64,000 nucleotides of DNA, from the NCBI RefSeq assembly GCF_000423665.1, contig NZ_KE384073.1:262144-326143 (forward strand). The letters are read 5' to 3'. How positions within the stretch are numbered: position 1 is the first letter of the stretch; every line of letters begins with the position of its first letter. Position numbers and translations under genes: made by a program. The stretch comes from Solirubrobacter soli DSM 22325. Its GTDB lineage: Bacteria > Actinomycetota > Thermoleophilia > Solirubrobacterales > Solirubrobacteraceae. Below the pieces are notes generated by a model. The model saw nothing but the letters and a program-made list of their open reading frames with translations, made no database searches and was not told the origin of the DNA. Positions 32,722-40,203 of the stretch are shown in pieces.

Positions 32722-33706
32722 GATCGCTGTTCTCGGCGCGGTCGGCTACGCGGGCGCCATCGCGGCGCAACTCCTCTACCGGCATCCGCATTTCGATCTG
32801 AAGCACGTGACCGCGCGGGCGGAGGCCGGCCAACGGCTGGACGACATCCACCCGCGCACGCGCGTGCCCCTGGAGCTCGAGGTCTTCGACGTGTCGCGCC
32901 ACGCCGTGGACGCGGCGATCGTCGCCTACCCGCACGGCGCGGCCGCCCCGGTGGTGGCCGAGCTGCGGGCGGCGGGGACCCGCGTGGTCGACCTGTCGGC
33001 CGACTTCCGCCTTCGCGACCGCGCGATCTACGACGACTGGTACGGCGAGCATAAGGCGCCGTCGATCTTCGGACAGGGCGTCTACGGGCTGCCGGAGCTG
33101 ACGCGGGACGCCGTGCGCGGCGCCGACCTCGTCGCCAACCCCGGCTGCTACCCGACCGCGGCGCTCCTCGGGCTCGCTCCCCTGGCCCGCGCGGGTGTCA
33201 TCGCCGACGTGGTCATCGACGCGAAGTCGGGCGTCTCGGGCGCCGGCCGCGCGCCCACCCACGCGACGCACTTCATCTCGGCCAACGAGAACGTCTCGCC
33301 CTACAAGATCACCGGACACCGCCACACGCCCGAGATCGAGCAGGAGCTGCGCGAGCTCGGCGCCGACCTGCCGATCACGTTCATGCCGCACCTGCTCCCG
33401 CTCGACCAGGGCGAGCTCGTCTCCTGCTACGTGACGCCGTCGGCGGAGCTCTCAGAGGACGAGCTGGTGAACCTGTTCGACGAGATGTACGCGCGGGAGC
33501 CGTTCGTCGAGCTGCGCACCGGGCCGGTGGGCGTGATCGACGTGCGCGACACCAACTTCTGCCGCATCTCGTGGCACCAGGACCCACGGACGGGACGGAT
33601 CATCGTCTTCTCGGCGATCGACAACCTGTGGAAGGGCGCGGCCTCGCAGGCCGTGCAGAACCTGAACCTGATGTTCGAGCGTCCTGAGACGGAGGGTCTG
33701 CTGTGA
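32714..33706 (+). CDS. argC: N-acetyl-gamma-glutamyl-phosphate reductase
   Basis: 330 residues from GTG at 32714. NADP-binding start MAEIAVLGAVGYAGAIAAQL, catalytic C145 in ANPGCYPTAALLGL, and GKSGVSGAGR-type loop AKSGVSGAGRAPTHAT; the His of HRHTPEIEQEL completes the site. Third step of arginine (ornithine) synthesis. Its GTG lies inside the 3' end of pheT, and argJ overlaps the stop by 4 bp. Confidence 0.97.
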   Translation: MAEIAVLGAVGYAGAIAAQLLYRHPHFDLKHVTARAEAGQRLDDIHPRTRVPLELEVFDVSRHAVDAAIVAYPHGAAAPVVAELRAAGTRVVDLSADFRLRDRAIYDDWYGEHKAPSIFGQGVYGLPELTRDAVRGADLVANPGCYPTAALLGLAPLARAGVIADVVIDAKSGVSGAGRAPTHATHFISANENVSPYKITGHRHTPEIEQELRELGADLPITFMPHLLPLDQGELVSCYVTPSAELSEDELVNLFDEMYAREPFVELRTGPVGVIDVRDTNFCRISWHQDPRTGRIIVFSAIDNLWKGAASQAVQNLNLMFERPETEGLL

Positions 33707-34929
33707 GTTCTCGTTGGCTCGAAGTGCCCGCGCACGTGACGGAGAACCCCGGCGACCTTCCCGCGGGCTTCCGTGCGGCGGGGGTGGCCTGCGGGCTCAA
33801 GCAGTCGGGGGCGCTCGATCTGGGGCTGATGGTCTGCGGCGAGCCGGACTGCGTGTCCGCGACGAGGTTCACGCGGTCCGGCGTGCTCGCCGCGCCGGTC
33901 GTGCTGACCAAGACCCGCGCGCGGCAGGAAGCGATCCGGGTCGTGGTGGCCAACTCCGGCAACGCCAACGCGGCGACCGGCAACCGCGGCTTCGAGGACG
34001 CGGCGCGGATGCAGGGCGCGGCGTCGATGGCCGGCGGTGTGCGCGAGGACCAGGTCGCGGTCGCGTCCACGGGCGTGATCGGCGTGCCGCTGGACGCGGG
34101 CGAGGCGATCCGCGGGATCGCGCGGGCGCGCGGCGAGCTGCGCGAGTACGGGCACGGCGACTTCGCCGAGGCGATCCGCACCACCGACAAGTTCCCGAAG
34201 GAGATCGAGGTCGACGTCGCGCTGCCGTCGGGCACCGTGCGGCTGACCGCGCAGGCCAAGGGCGCGGGGATGATCTCGCCCGCGTTCGCGACGATGCTCT
34301 GCTTCGTCCAGACGGATGCGGTCCTGTCGGCCGAGACGGCTGATCTGCTGCTCGGCGTCTGCGTGGCGCGGTCGTTCGATCGGGTGTCGGTCGACGGTCA
34401 GCTCTCCACCAACGACACCGTGATCCTCCAGGCGTCGGGCGCGTCCGGCGTGGTCGTCGCCCCGCAGTCCGAGGACGAGGTGCGCTTCGGCGAGGCGCTG
34501 GATTGGGCGCTGCGCAAGCTGGCGCTGGACATCGTGCGCGACGGCGAGGGCTCCAAGCGGATCGGGCGCGTCGTCGTGTCGGGCGGGGACGAGGCGGTCG
34601 TCGCCGGCGTCGCGCGTGCGATCGCGAACTCACCGCTGGTCAAGGCCGCGCTGCACGGCGGGGACCCGAACTGGGGCCGGATCGCGCAGGCGGTCGGCGC
34701 CGCGATGTACGACACGGCACCGCTCCCGCTCGACATCTCGATCGAGGGCGTGAAGGTCTGCTCCGGCGGTGCCGCGACGCGCTACGACGTCGCCGCGCTG
34801 GCCGAGGCGGTCACGGGCGACGAGGTCGAGTACGCGGTCGCGCTGCCCGGCGACGGGGCGGAGGCGGAGGTCTTCTTCTCGGACCTCTCGCACGAGTACG
34901 TGACGATCAACGCGGACTACACGACGTGA
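33703..34929 (+). CDS. argJ: bifunctional ornithine acetyltransferase / N-acetylglutamate synthase
   Basis: 408 residues. The self-cleavage nucleophile is T197 in AFATMLCF, after AKGAGMIS; the oxyanion region is VVVANSGNANAATG. Autoprocessing gives alpha and beta chains. ArgJ recycles the acetyl group from acetylornithine to glutamate, so no argE is needed. The tail DLSHEYVTINADYTT is typical. Starts with a GTG overlapping the argC stop (GTGA). Confidence 0.97.
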   Translation: MSSRWLEVPAHVTENPGDLPAGFRAAGVACGLKQSGALDLGLMVCGEPDCVSATRFTRSGVLAAPVVLTKTRARQEAIRVVVANSGNANAATGNRGFEDAARMQGAASMAGGVREDQVAVASTGVIGVPLDAGEAIRGIARARGELREYGHGDFAEAIRTTDKFPKEIEVDVALPSGTVRLTAQAKGAGMISPAFATMLCFVQTDAVLSAETADLLLGVCVARSFDRVSVDGQLSTNDTVILQASGASGVVVAPQSEDEVRFGEALDWALRKLALDIVRDGEGSKRIGRVVVSGGDEAVVAGVARAIANSPLVKAALHGGDPNWGRIAQAVGAAMYDTAPLPLDISIEGVKVCSGGAATRYDVAALAEAVTGDEVEYAVALPGDGAEAEVFFSDLSHEYVTINADYTT

Positions 34930-35783
34930 AGAATCATCCTGAGGTCGGGACACTCCTCGAGGCGCTCCCGTACATCCGGGAGTTCCACGGCAAGACCGTC
35001 GTGATCAAGTACGGCGGGGCGGCGATGACCGAGCCCGAGCTGCGCGAGGACTTCGCGCGCGACGTCGTCTTGTTGAAGTACGTCGGGCTGAACCCGATCG
35101 TCGTCCATGGCGGCGGGCCCGACATCACCGCCTACATGAAGCGGCTCGACATGCCGGTCGAGTTCATCGGCGGCCTGCGGGTGTCGGACGCCGACACCGT
35201 CGAGATCGCGAAGATGGTGTTGGTCGGCAAGGTCAACAAGGACATCGTGTCGCGGATCTCGCGCCACGGGCAGCCGGCCGTGGGTCTCTCCGGCGACGAC
35301 GGCCAGCTCTTCCGCGTCTCGACGATGAGCGGTCCCGCGGGTGAGGACATCGGCTTCGTCGGCAAGATCGACCGGGTCGACGTCGGCGTGATCAACCACA
35401 TCGCCGAGGACTACATCCCGGTCATCGCGTCGGTCGGCGCCGACCGCGTCGGCCGCTCGCACAACATCAACGCCGACGAGGCGGCGGGCGCGATCGCCCG
35501 CGCGATGGGCGCCTACAAGGTCATGTTCCTCACGGACGTCGCGGGCTGGCTGCGCGACCCCGCCGACCCGGACAGCGTCATCTCCGAGGCCTCGGCCGAC
35601 GACGTCGAGACCGCGCTGCTGACCATGGAGGGCGGGATGCGGCCGAAGCTGCAAGCCTGCATCGAAGCCATTCACGGGGGCGTGACCTACGCCCATATCA
35701 TCGACGGCCGGCTGCCGCACTCGCTGCTGCTCGAGCTGTTCACGGACGCCGGCATCGGCACGAAGGTGAGGCCTGCGGCATGA
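34926..35783 (+). CDS. argB: acetylglutamate kinase
   Basis: 285 residues, GTG start in a GTGA overlap with argJ. Amino-acid-kinase fold: VVIKYGGAAM (phosphate loop), LNPIVVHGGGPDI (acyl-glutamate site) and VMFLTDVAGWL. The N-terminal helix of about 20 residues (HPEVGTLLEALPYIREFHGK) is the part that makes the hexameric, arginine-inhibited form of NAGK, so feedback control by arginine is likely (family knowledge). Confidence 0.97.
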   Translation: MKNHPEVGTLLEALPYIREFHGKTVVIKYGGAAMTEPELREDFARDVVLLKYVGLNPIVVHGGGPDITAYMKRLDMPVEFIGGLRVSDADTVEIAKMVLVGKVNKDIVSRISRHGQPAVGLSGDDGQLFRVSTMSGPAGEDIGFVGKIDRVDVGVINHIAEDYIPVIASVGADRVGRSHNINADEAAGAIARAMGAYKVMFLTDVAGWLRDPADPDSVISEASADDVETALLTMEGGMRPKLQACIEAIHGGVTYAHIIDGRLPHSLLLELFTDAGIGTKVRPAA

Positions 35784-36898
35784 CTTCATTGGCCCCGACG
35801 TATGCCCGGTACGACGTGACCTTCGCGTCCGGTTCCGGCTGCGTGCTCGTCGACGAGGACGGCGTCGAGTACCTCGACTTCCTTTCCGGGATCGCGGTCA
35901 ACAACCTCGGGCACTGCCACCCGGCGGTGGTCAGCGTGGTGCAAGAGCAGGTCGCCCGGCTCATGCACATCTCCAATCTCTTCTACAACGCGCCCAACGT
36001 GGAATTGGCCGCCCGGTTGACGGGACGCTCGTTCGGCGAGTTCGTGTTCTTCTGCAACTCGGGGGCCGAGGCCAACGAGGCCGCGATCAAGCTCGTGCGC
36101 AAGGCACGCCCGCGCGGCGATGTGATCGTCGCCCACAACGCGTTCCACGGGCGGACGTACGGTGCGCTTTCGGCCACGCCCCAGGAGTCCAAGCAGGCGC
36201 CGTTCGCGCCGCTGGTGCCGGGCTTCATCGCGCTGCCGGCCGAGGAGATCCCGACTGCTGTGGGCGCGTCGACGGCGGCGGTGCTGATCGAGCCCGTGCA
36301 GGGCGAGTCCGGCGTGAACATCATGGATCCGGCGCTGCTGGCGTCGATCCGTTCGGCCTGCGACGCCGCTGGCGCGGCGTTGGTCTTCGACGAGGTCCAG
36401 ACCGGCATGGGGCGGACCGGCACGCTGTGGGCGTACGAGCAGGTCGGCGTCGTCCCGGACGCGATGACCTTGGCGAAGGGATTGGGCGGCGGGCTCCCGA
36501 TCGGCGCCTTGGTCATCGGGGAGAGGCTGCGCGACGTCTTCGCGCCGGGCGACCACGGCTCGACGTTCGCGGGCGGGCCGGTGGTCTCCTCGGCCGCGCT
36601 GGCCGCCCTGGACGTGATCGACGACGAGCCGTTCCTGGCGGCCGTGCGGGAACAGGGCGAGCGTCTGCTCGAAGGGCTGCGCGAGCTTCCCGGCGTCCTC
36701 TCGGCGCGCGGTCGCGGCCTGATGGTCGCGGCCGAGGTGTCCGGCGGCGCCCCTGAGCTGGCCAAGCGCGCGCTCCTGGAACAGCGGCTGATCATCAACG
36801 CGACAGGACCGACGACACTCCGGTTCCTGCCGCCGCTGATCGTCACCTCCGAGCAGGTCGACGACGCGCTCGGGCGCCTCCGCGCTCTTCTCGGTTAG
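35780..36898 (+). CDS. argD: acetylornithine aminotransferase
   Basis: 372 residues. Class III aminotransferase with FFCNSGAEANEAAIKLVRKA, LVFDEVQTGMGRTGTLWAYE and K233 in MTLAKGLGGGLPIGAL as PLP lysine. ATGA overlap with argB. Last arginine gene here: argF, argR, argG and argH, which usually follow in actinobacteria, are absent from the window. Ends about 20 bp before a hairpin. Confidence 0.97.
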   Translation: MTSLAPTYARYDVTFASGSGCVLVDEDGVEYLDFLSGIAVNNLGHCHPAVVSVVQEQVARLMHISNLFYNAPNVELAARLTGRSFGEFVFFCNSGAEANEAAIKLVRKARPRGDVIVAHNAFHGRTYGALSATPQESKQAPFAPLVPGFIALPAEEIPTAVGASTAAVLIEPVQGESGVNIMDPALLASIRSACDAAGAALVFDEVQTGMGRTGTLWAYEQVGVVPDAMTLAKGLGGGLPIGALVIGERLRDVFAPGDHGSTFAGGPVVSSAALAALDVIDDEPFLAAVREQGERLLEGLRELPGVLSARGRGLMVAAEVSGGAPELAKRALLEQRLIINATGPTTLRFLPPLIVTSEQVDDALGRLRALLG

Positions 36899-36919
36899 CC
36901 ACTCTGGTTTGAAGATCAT

Positions 36920-36940
36920 CGGGCGGCGGTATGCCGCCCG
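36920..36940 (+). terminator. perfect 8-bp hairpin after argD
   Basis: CGGGCGGC/GCCGCCCG with a GGTAT loop. It has no U-tract and it spans the upstream ATG (36931) of the next gene. It may end the arg transcript, control translation of the next gene, or both. Confidence 0.45.
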
Positions 36941-38346
36941 GTGGAGTGAAGTTCCGGACCGTGATCGTGGCGAGCGCGGCGGCCGTCGGAGTCGCGGCTC
37001 CGGCTTTCGCCCAGTTGCCCGTTCCCACCGTCCAGGCACCGGTTCCCGTCCCGACGGTGCAGGTGCCCGTGCCGACCGTGCAGGTGCCGGTCCCGACCGT
37101 GCAGGTGCCGGTCCCGACGGTGCAGGTCCCAATTCCGACCGTCCAGGTCCCCAACGTCCCGGTTCCGACCGCGGCCCCGCCGAGCGGGGGAGGAAGTGGC
37201 GGCGGTTCGCCCTCGGGCGGCGGCTCGTCCTCCGGCGGCGGCTCGTCCTCCGGCGGCGGCTCTTCGTCGGGCGGTGGCGCTTCGTCCGGCGGCTCGTCCG
37301 GCGGCGGCTCCACCTCGTCGGGCGGCTCCACCTCGTCGGGCGGCTCTTCTTCATCCGGCGGCTCGTCCTCCTCGGGCGGCTCTTCCTCGGCCGGCGGGGA
37401 CTCGTCGTCGTCCGGGTCGACCTCGGCCGCCGCGTGCTCGTCATCGAGCTGCGGCGCGTCCGCCGGCTGCTCGCCTTCGCGCGGCGCCGCCTCGTCGGCC
37501 TGCGGCAGCACGTCCTCCTCGGGAGCGTCGGCGTCCCGCGCCGGCGCGTCCGGCACCCATGCGCTGCGCTCACCCGCGCAACGCTGCGCAAACCGGCCGC
37601 GCGGCGCCACCCGGCGCGACTGCGAGCTGCGCGAGACCGTCGTTGACACCGTCCGCTGCCTCGACGACCTCTCCGGCGCGCAGCGACGCGTCCTCACGTT
37701 GCGTGCGGGCGTCGGCGCCGGACCGCCGCGCTCGCGCTCGACCGTCGCGCACCGGCTCCGGATCTCCGAGCGGCGTGTCAGCCGGCTCGAACGCACCGGC
37801 CTGCGGCGGCTGCGCACGCTCGAGCGTGCCGGCGCGTGCGCGCCGCCCGCTCCCACCCAGGTCGAGGGTGACGTCGTCGCGAGCCCGGCGCTCGCCGCCG
37901 CGACGCCGGCCGGGTCCGGATCGTCGCGGCCCGCCTCCGATCCGACCACGCGCGACCGCGGCCGCGAGCCGAAGCCGTCACCCGGCGGCATCGGCAGCCT
38001 CAACGTGCCATCGACCGGCTCGGTCGCCGGCGTCACGCAAACGCATCGGGGCGGTGGGCTCGACCTCACCCTGCCGGCGATCCTGCTCCTGCTCGCGGTG
38101 GTCGCCGTCCTCGCCGCCCGCGCGCTCCGGCGCGAGGCGACGCGGGGCGTCGCCTCGCCTGAACCGGAGGAGAGGCGGCCGGTCTGGATCCCGTGGCATC
38201 GCTCGACGATGCAGGGCCCGGGCTGGAACGACCCGCGCCCGTCGTCGGACCGGTCCGAGGAATGGTCGTCCGCGCCGGAGCCCGAGCCCGCGCCGCTCGA
38301 CGAGTGGATGCCACCGACGCGGCGGAGTCCTTCCCACCGACGCTGA
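36931..38346 (+). CDS. exported repeat protein with sigma-70 region-4-like HTH and membrane anchor
   Basis: 471 residues from ATG 36931; GTG 36946 (MKFRTVIVASAAAVGVAAPA) is an alternative that starts directly at the export signal. After cleavage near AFA-Q come about six PVPTVQ units (30-75), a Gly/Ser region of GGGSSS and SSGGS repeats (85-165) and a Ser/Ala/Cys stretch with four cysteines. Residues 231-300 match sigma-70 region 4: LSGAQRRVLTLRAG, then STVAHRLRISERRVSRLE and GLRRLRTL. A membrane helix (379-399, LTLPAILLLLAVVAVLAAR) and a Pro/Glu/Trp tail follow. If the signal works, the HTH faces outside, which is odd for a DNA-binding fold. Function unknown. Confidence 0.82.
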   Translation: MPPGGVKFRTVIVASAAAVGVAAPAFAQLPVPTVQAPVPVPTVQVPVPTVQVPVPTVQVPVPTVQVPIPTVQVPNVPVPTAAPPSGGGSGGGSPSGGGSSSGGGSSSGGGSSSGGGASSGGSSGGGSTSSGGSTSSGGSSSSGGSSSSGGSSSAGGDSSSSGSTSAAACSSSSCGASAGCSPSRGAASSACGSTSSSGASASRAGASGTHALRSPAQRCANRPRGATRRDCELRETVVDTVRCLDDLSGAQRRVLTLRAGVGAGPPRSRSTVAHRLRISERRVSRLERTGLRRLRTLERAGACAPPAPTQVEGDVVASPALAAATPAGSGSSRPASDPTTRDRGREPKPSPGGIGSLNVPSTGSVAGVTQTHRGGGLDLTLPAILLLLAVVAVLAARALRREATRGVASPEPEERRPVWIPWHRSTMQGPGWNDPRPSSDRSEEWSSAPEPEPAPLDEWMPPTRRSPSHRR

Positions 38347-38347
38347 C

Positions 38348-38412
38348 TGCATGCAAAATCGCCTCGATCGGCGTTGCACGAGCCGTCGAATCGTGATTTC
38401 GTATGCAAGATG
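38348..38412 (+). promoter_or_regulatory. repeated ATGCAARAT motif ahead of the GntR gene
   Basis: ATGCAAAAT (38351-38359, inside the palindrome TGCATGCA) and ATGCAAGAT (38403-38411) are 52 bp apart. The second overlaps the start codon of the regulator. Such paired sites are typical operators of autoregulated GntR/FCD proteins (inference). Confidence 0.4.
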
Positions 38413-39015
38413 CCGCAGCCGCGTGTACGCGATCTGCTCGAGGAGGCGATCCTCGGAGGCGAGCTGAAGCCCGGTGAGCGCTTGCGCGCGGAGGCGCTCG
38501 CGCAGCGGTTCGGGACCTCGCGGACGCCGATCCGCGAGGCGCTGTTGCAGCTCGAAGGCCAGGGGCTGGTCGAGGTCGAGCCCAACCGCGGAGCGGTCGT
38601 GCGCTCGTTCGACCGGGGCGATGTCCTCGACCTCTACGAGATCCGCGCGCTGATCGAGCCGCACGCGGCCGCGCGCGCCGCCACGCGCATCACGGCGCAG
38701 CAGATCGCGGAGCTCGCCACGCTGTGCGACGCCGAGGACCAGCTCGTCGCCAACGAGGCCTTCCACCGCATCATCCTCGAGGCGGCCCAGAGCCCGCGGC
38801 TCGTGGTCGCGATGCGCGCGGCGACCGGCATCCCACGCAGCTTCCGCACGGCGTTCTGGCACGACGAGCGCCAGCGTGCGGAGTCGCTGATGTGTCATCG
38901 GCGGCTCGTGACCGCGTTCGAGGCGCAAGACGCCCAGCTGGCCGAGGCCGTGATGCGCATGCACATCCTCGGTGCCGTCGCGTTCCTGGAGGAGACATGG
39001 CCGACGAACCACTGA
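38410..39015 (+). CDS. GntR-family (FCD) transcriptional regulator
   Basis: 201 residues from ATG 38410. Winged HTH: VRDLLEEAILGGELKPGERL, then LAQRFGTSRTPIREALLQLE and the wing VEPNRGAVVRS. The FCD effector domain (about 75-200) has the metal-site Asp/His pattern in part: DLYEIRALIEPHAA, NEAFHRIILEAA and HRRLVTAFEAQD. It is the first gene of the CoA-transferase/HyuAB unit and overlaps the next start by 19 bp, so it most likely controls this operon in response to the degraded substrate. Confidence 0.93.
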   Translation: MPQPRVRDLLEEAILGGELKPGERLRAEALAQRFGTSRTPIREALLQLEGQGLVEVEPNRGAVVRSFDRGDVLDLYEIRALIEPHAAARAATRITAQQIAELATLCDAEDQLVANEAFHRIILEAAQSPRLVVAMRAATGIPRSFRTAFWHDERQRAESLMCHRRLVTAFEAQDAQLAEAVMRMHILGAVAFLEETWPTNH

Positions 39016-40193
39016 AAGGCCTGCGGGCGATCGAGTTCGGGCAGCTGCTGGCCGGGCCGTTCACGGGCACGCTGCTGGGCGACTTCGGCGCCGACGTGAT
39101 CAAGATCGAGGCGCCCGGCGCCGGCGACGCGATGCGCGACTGGGGCCGCCTGCGCCACAACGACCGCAGCCTGTGGTGGACGATCCTGGCGCGCAACAAG
39201 CGGTCGGTGGCGTTGAACCTGCGCGAGCCGGAAGGCCAGAAGATCGCCGCCGACCTGGCCGCGAGCGCGGACATCGTCGTCGAGAACTTCCGGCCCGGCA
39301 CGATGGAGAAGTGGGGCCTCGGCCCGGAGGACGTGCACGCCCGCAACCCGCGCGCGATCTACGCCCGCGTGTCCGGCTACGGGCAGACCGGCCGGTACGC
39401 GCAGCGAGCCGGCTTCGCCTCCGCGGCCGAGGCGATCAGCGGCCTGCGCCACATCAACGGCTACCCCGGGCAGGCGCCGCCGCGGTCTGGGATCTCGCTC
39501 GGCGACACGCTCGCCGCGCAGTCCGCGTTCCAGGGCATCCTGCTCGCGCTCTTCGCGCGTGAGCGCGGGGCCGAGGGCCAGGTGGTCGACGCCGGGATCG
39601 TCGACGCCTGCTTCGCGCTCAGCGAGTCGTCGACGCTCGAGTACGAGAAGACCGGCTTCGTGCGCGAGCCGACCGGGCCGCGGCTGCCGCGGATCGCCCC
39701 GTCGAACGTCTACCTCAGCGCCGACAAGAAATGGGTCGTGATCGCCGCCAACCACGACACGCTGTGGCGACGGCTGGCGAAGATCATGGGCAAGCCCGAG
39801 CTGGGGGAGGACGAGCGCTTCGCCACCCACCACGCGCGCGGCGAGCACGAGGACCTGCTCGACGAGATCATCGGCGCGTTCGCCGCGCAGCACACGGCGG
39901 ACGAGCTCGACCGGATCATCAACGACGGCGGCGTGGTGTGCGCACCGGTCTACACCGCCAAGGACGTCTTCGAAGACCCGTACTTCCGTGAGCGCGAGCT
40001 GCTCGTGGAGCATGAGGACGAGGTGCATGGGCACGTGACCGTTCCGGGGGTCGTGCCGAAGCTGAGCCGGACGCCCGGCTCGATCCGCCAGGCCGCCCGC
40101 TGGACGGTGGGCGCCGACACGGACGCAGTGCTGGAGGAGCTCGGAGTGGACGCGGCGGAGCGCAAGCGCCTTGCCGAAAACGGCGTGATCTGA
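38997..40193 (+). CDS. family III CoA-transferase (CaiB/BaiF)
   Basis: 398 residues; ATG 38997 is preceded by GGAGGAG. Hallmarks: LKGLRAIEFGQLLAGPFTG at the start, GADVIKIEAPGAGDAMRDWG, NKRSVALNLREPEGQKI, and D170 in GISLGDTLAAQSAF, which matches the catalytic Asp169 of formyl-CoA transferase. Transfers CoA between two carboxylic acids through mixed anhydride and glutamyl- or aspartyl-CoA steps. The partners are unknown. Its place between a GntR regulator and hyuAB suggests it activates an acid produced or used in that pathway. Confidence 0.94.
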   Translation: MADEPLKGLRAIEFGQLLAGPFTGTLLGDFGADVIKIEAPGAGDAMRDWGRLRHNDRSLWWTILARNKRSVALNLREPEGQKIAADLAASADIVVENFRPGTMEKWGLGPEDVHARNPRAIYARVSGYGQTGRYAQRAGFASAAEAISGLRHINGYPGQAPPRSGISLGDTLAAQSAFQGILLALFARERGAEGQVVDAGIVDACFALSESSTLEYEKTGFVREPTGPRLPRIAPSNVYLSADKKWVVIAANHDTLWRRLAKIMGKPELGEDERFATHHARGEHEDLLDEIIGAFAAQHTADELDRIINDGGVVCAPVYTAKDVFEDPYFRERELLVEHEDEVHGHVTVPGVVPKLSRTPGSIRQAARWTVGADTDAVLEELGVDAAERKRLAENGVI

Positions 40194-40203
40194 AGGGAGC
40201 CAC

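Noticed and set aside
37020-37400. CRISPR-like short repeats
   Set aside because: In-frame PVPTVQ and Gly/Ser codon repeats of one protein; no spacers of constant length.
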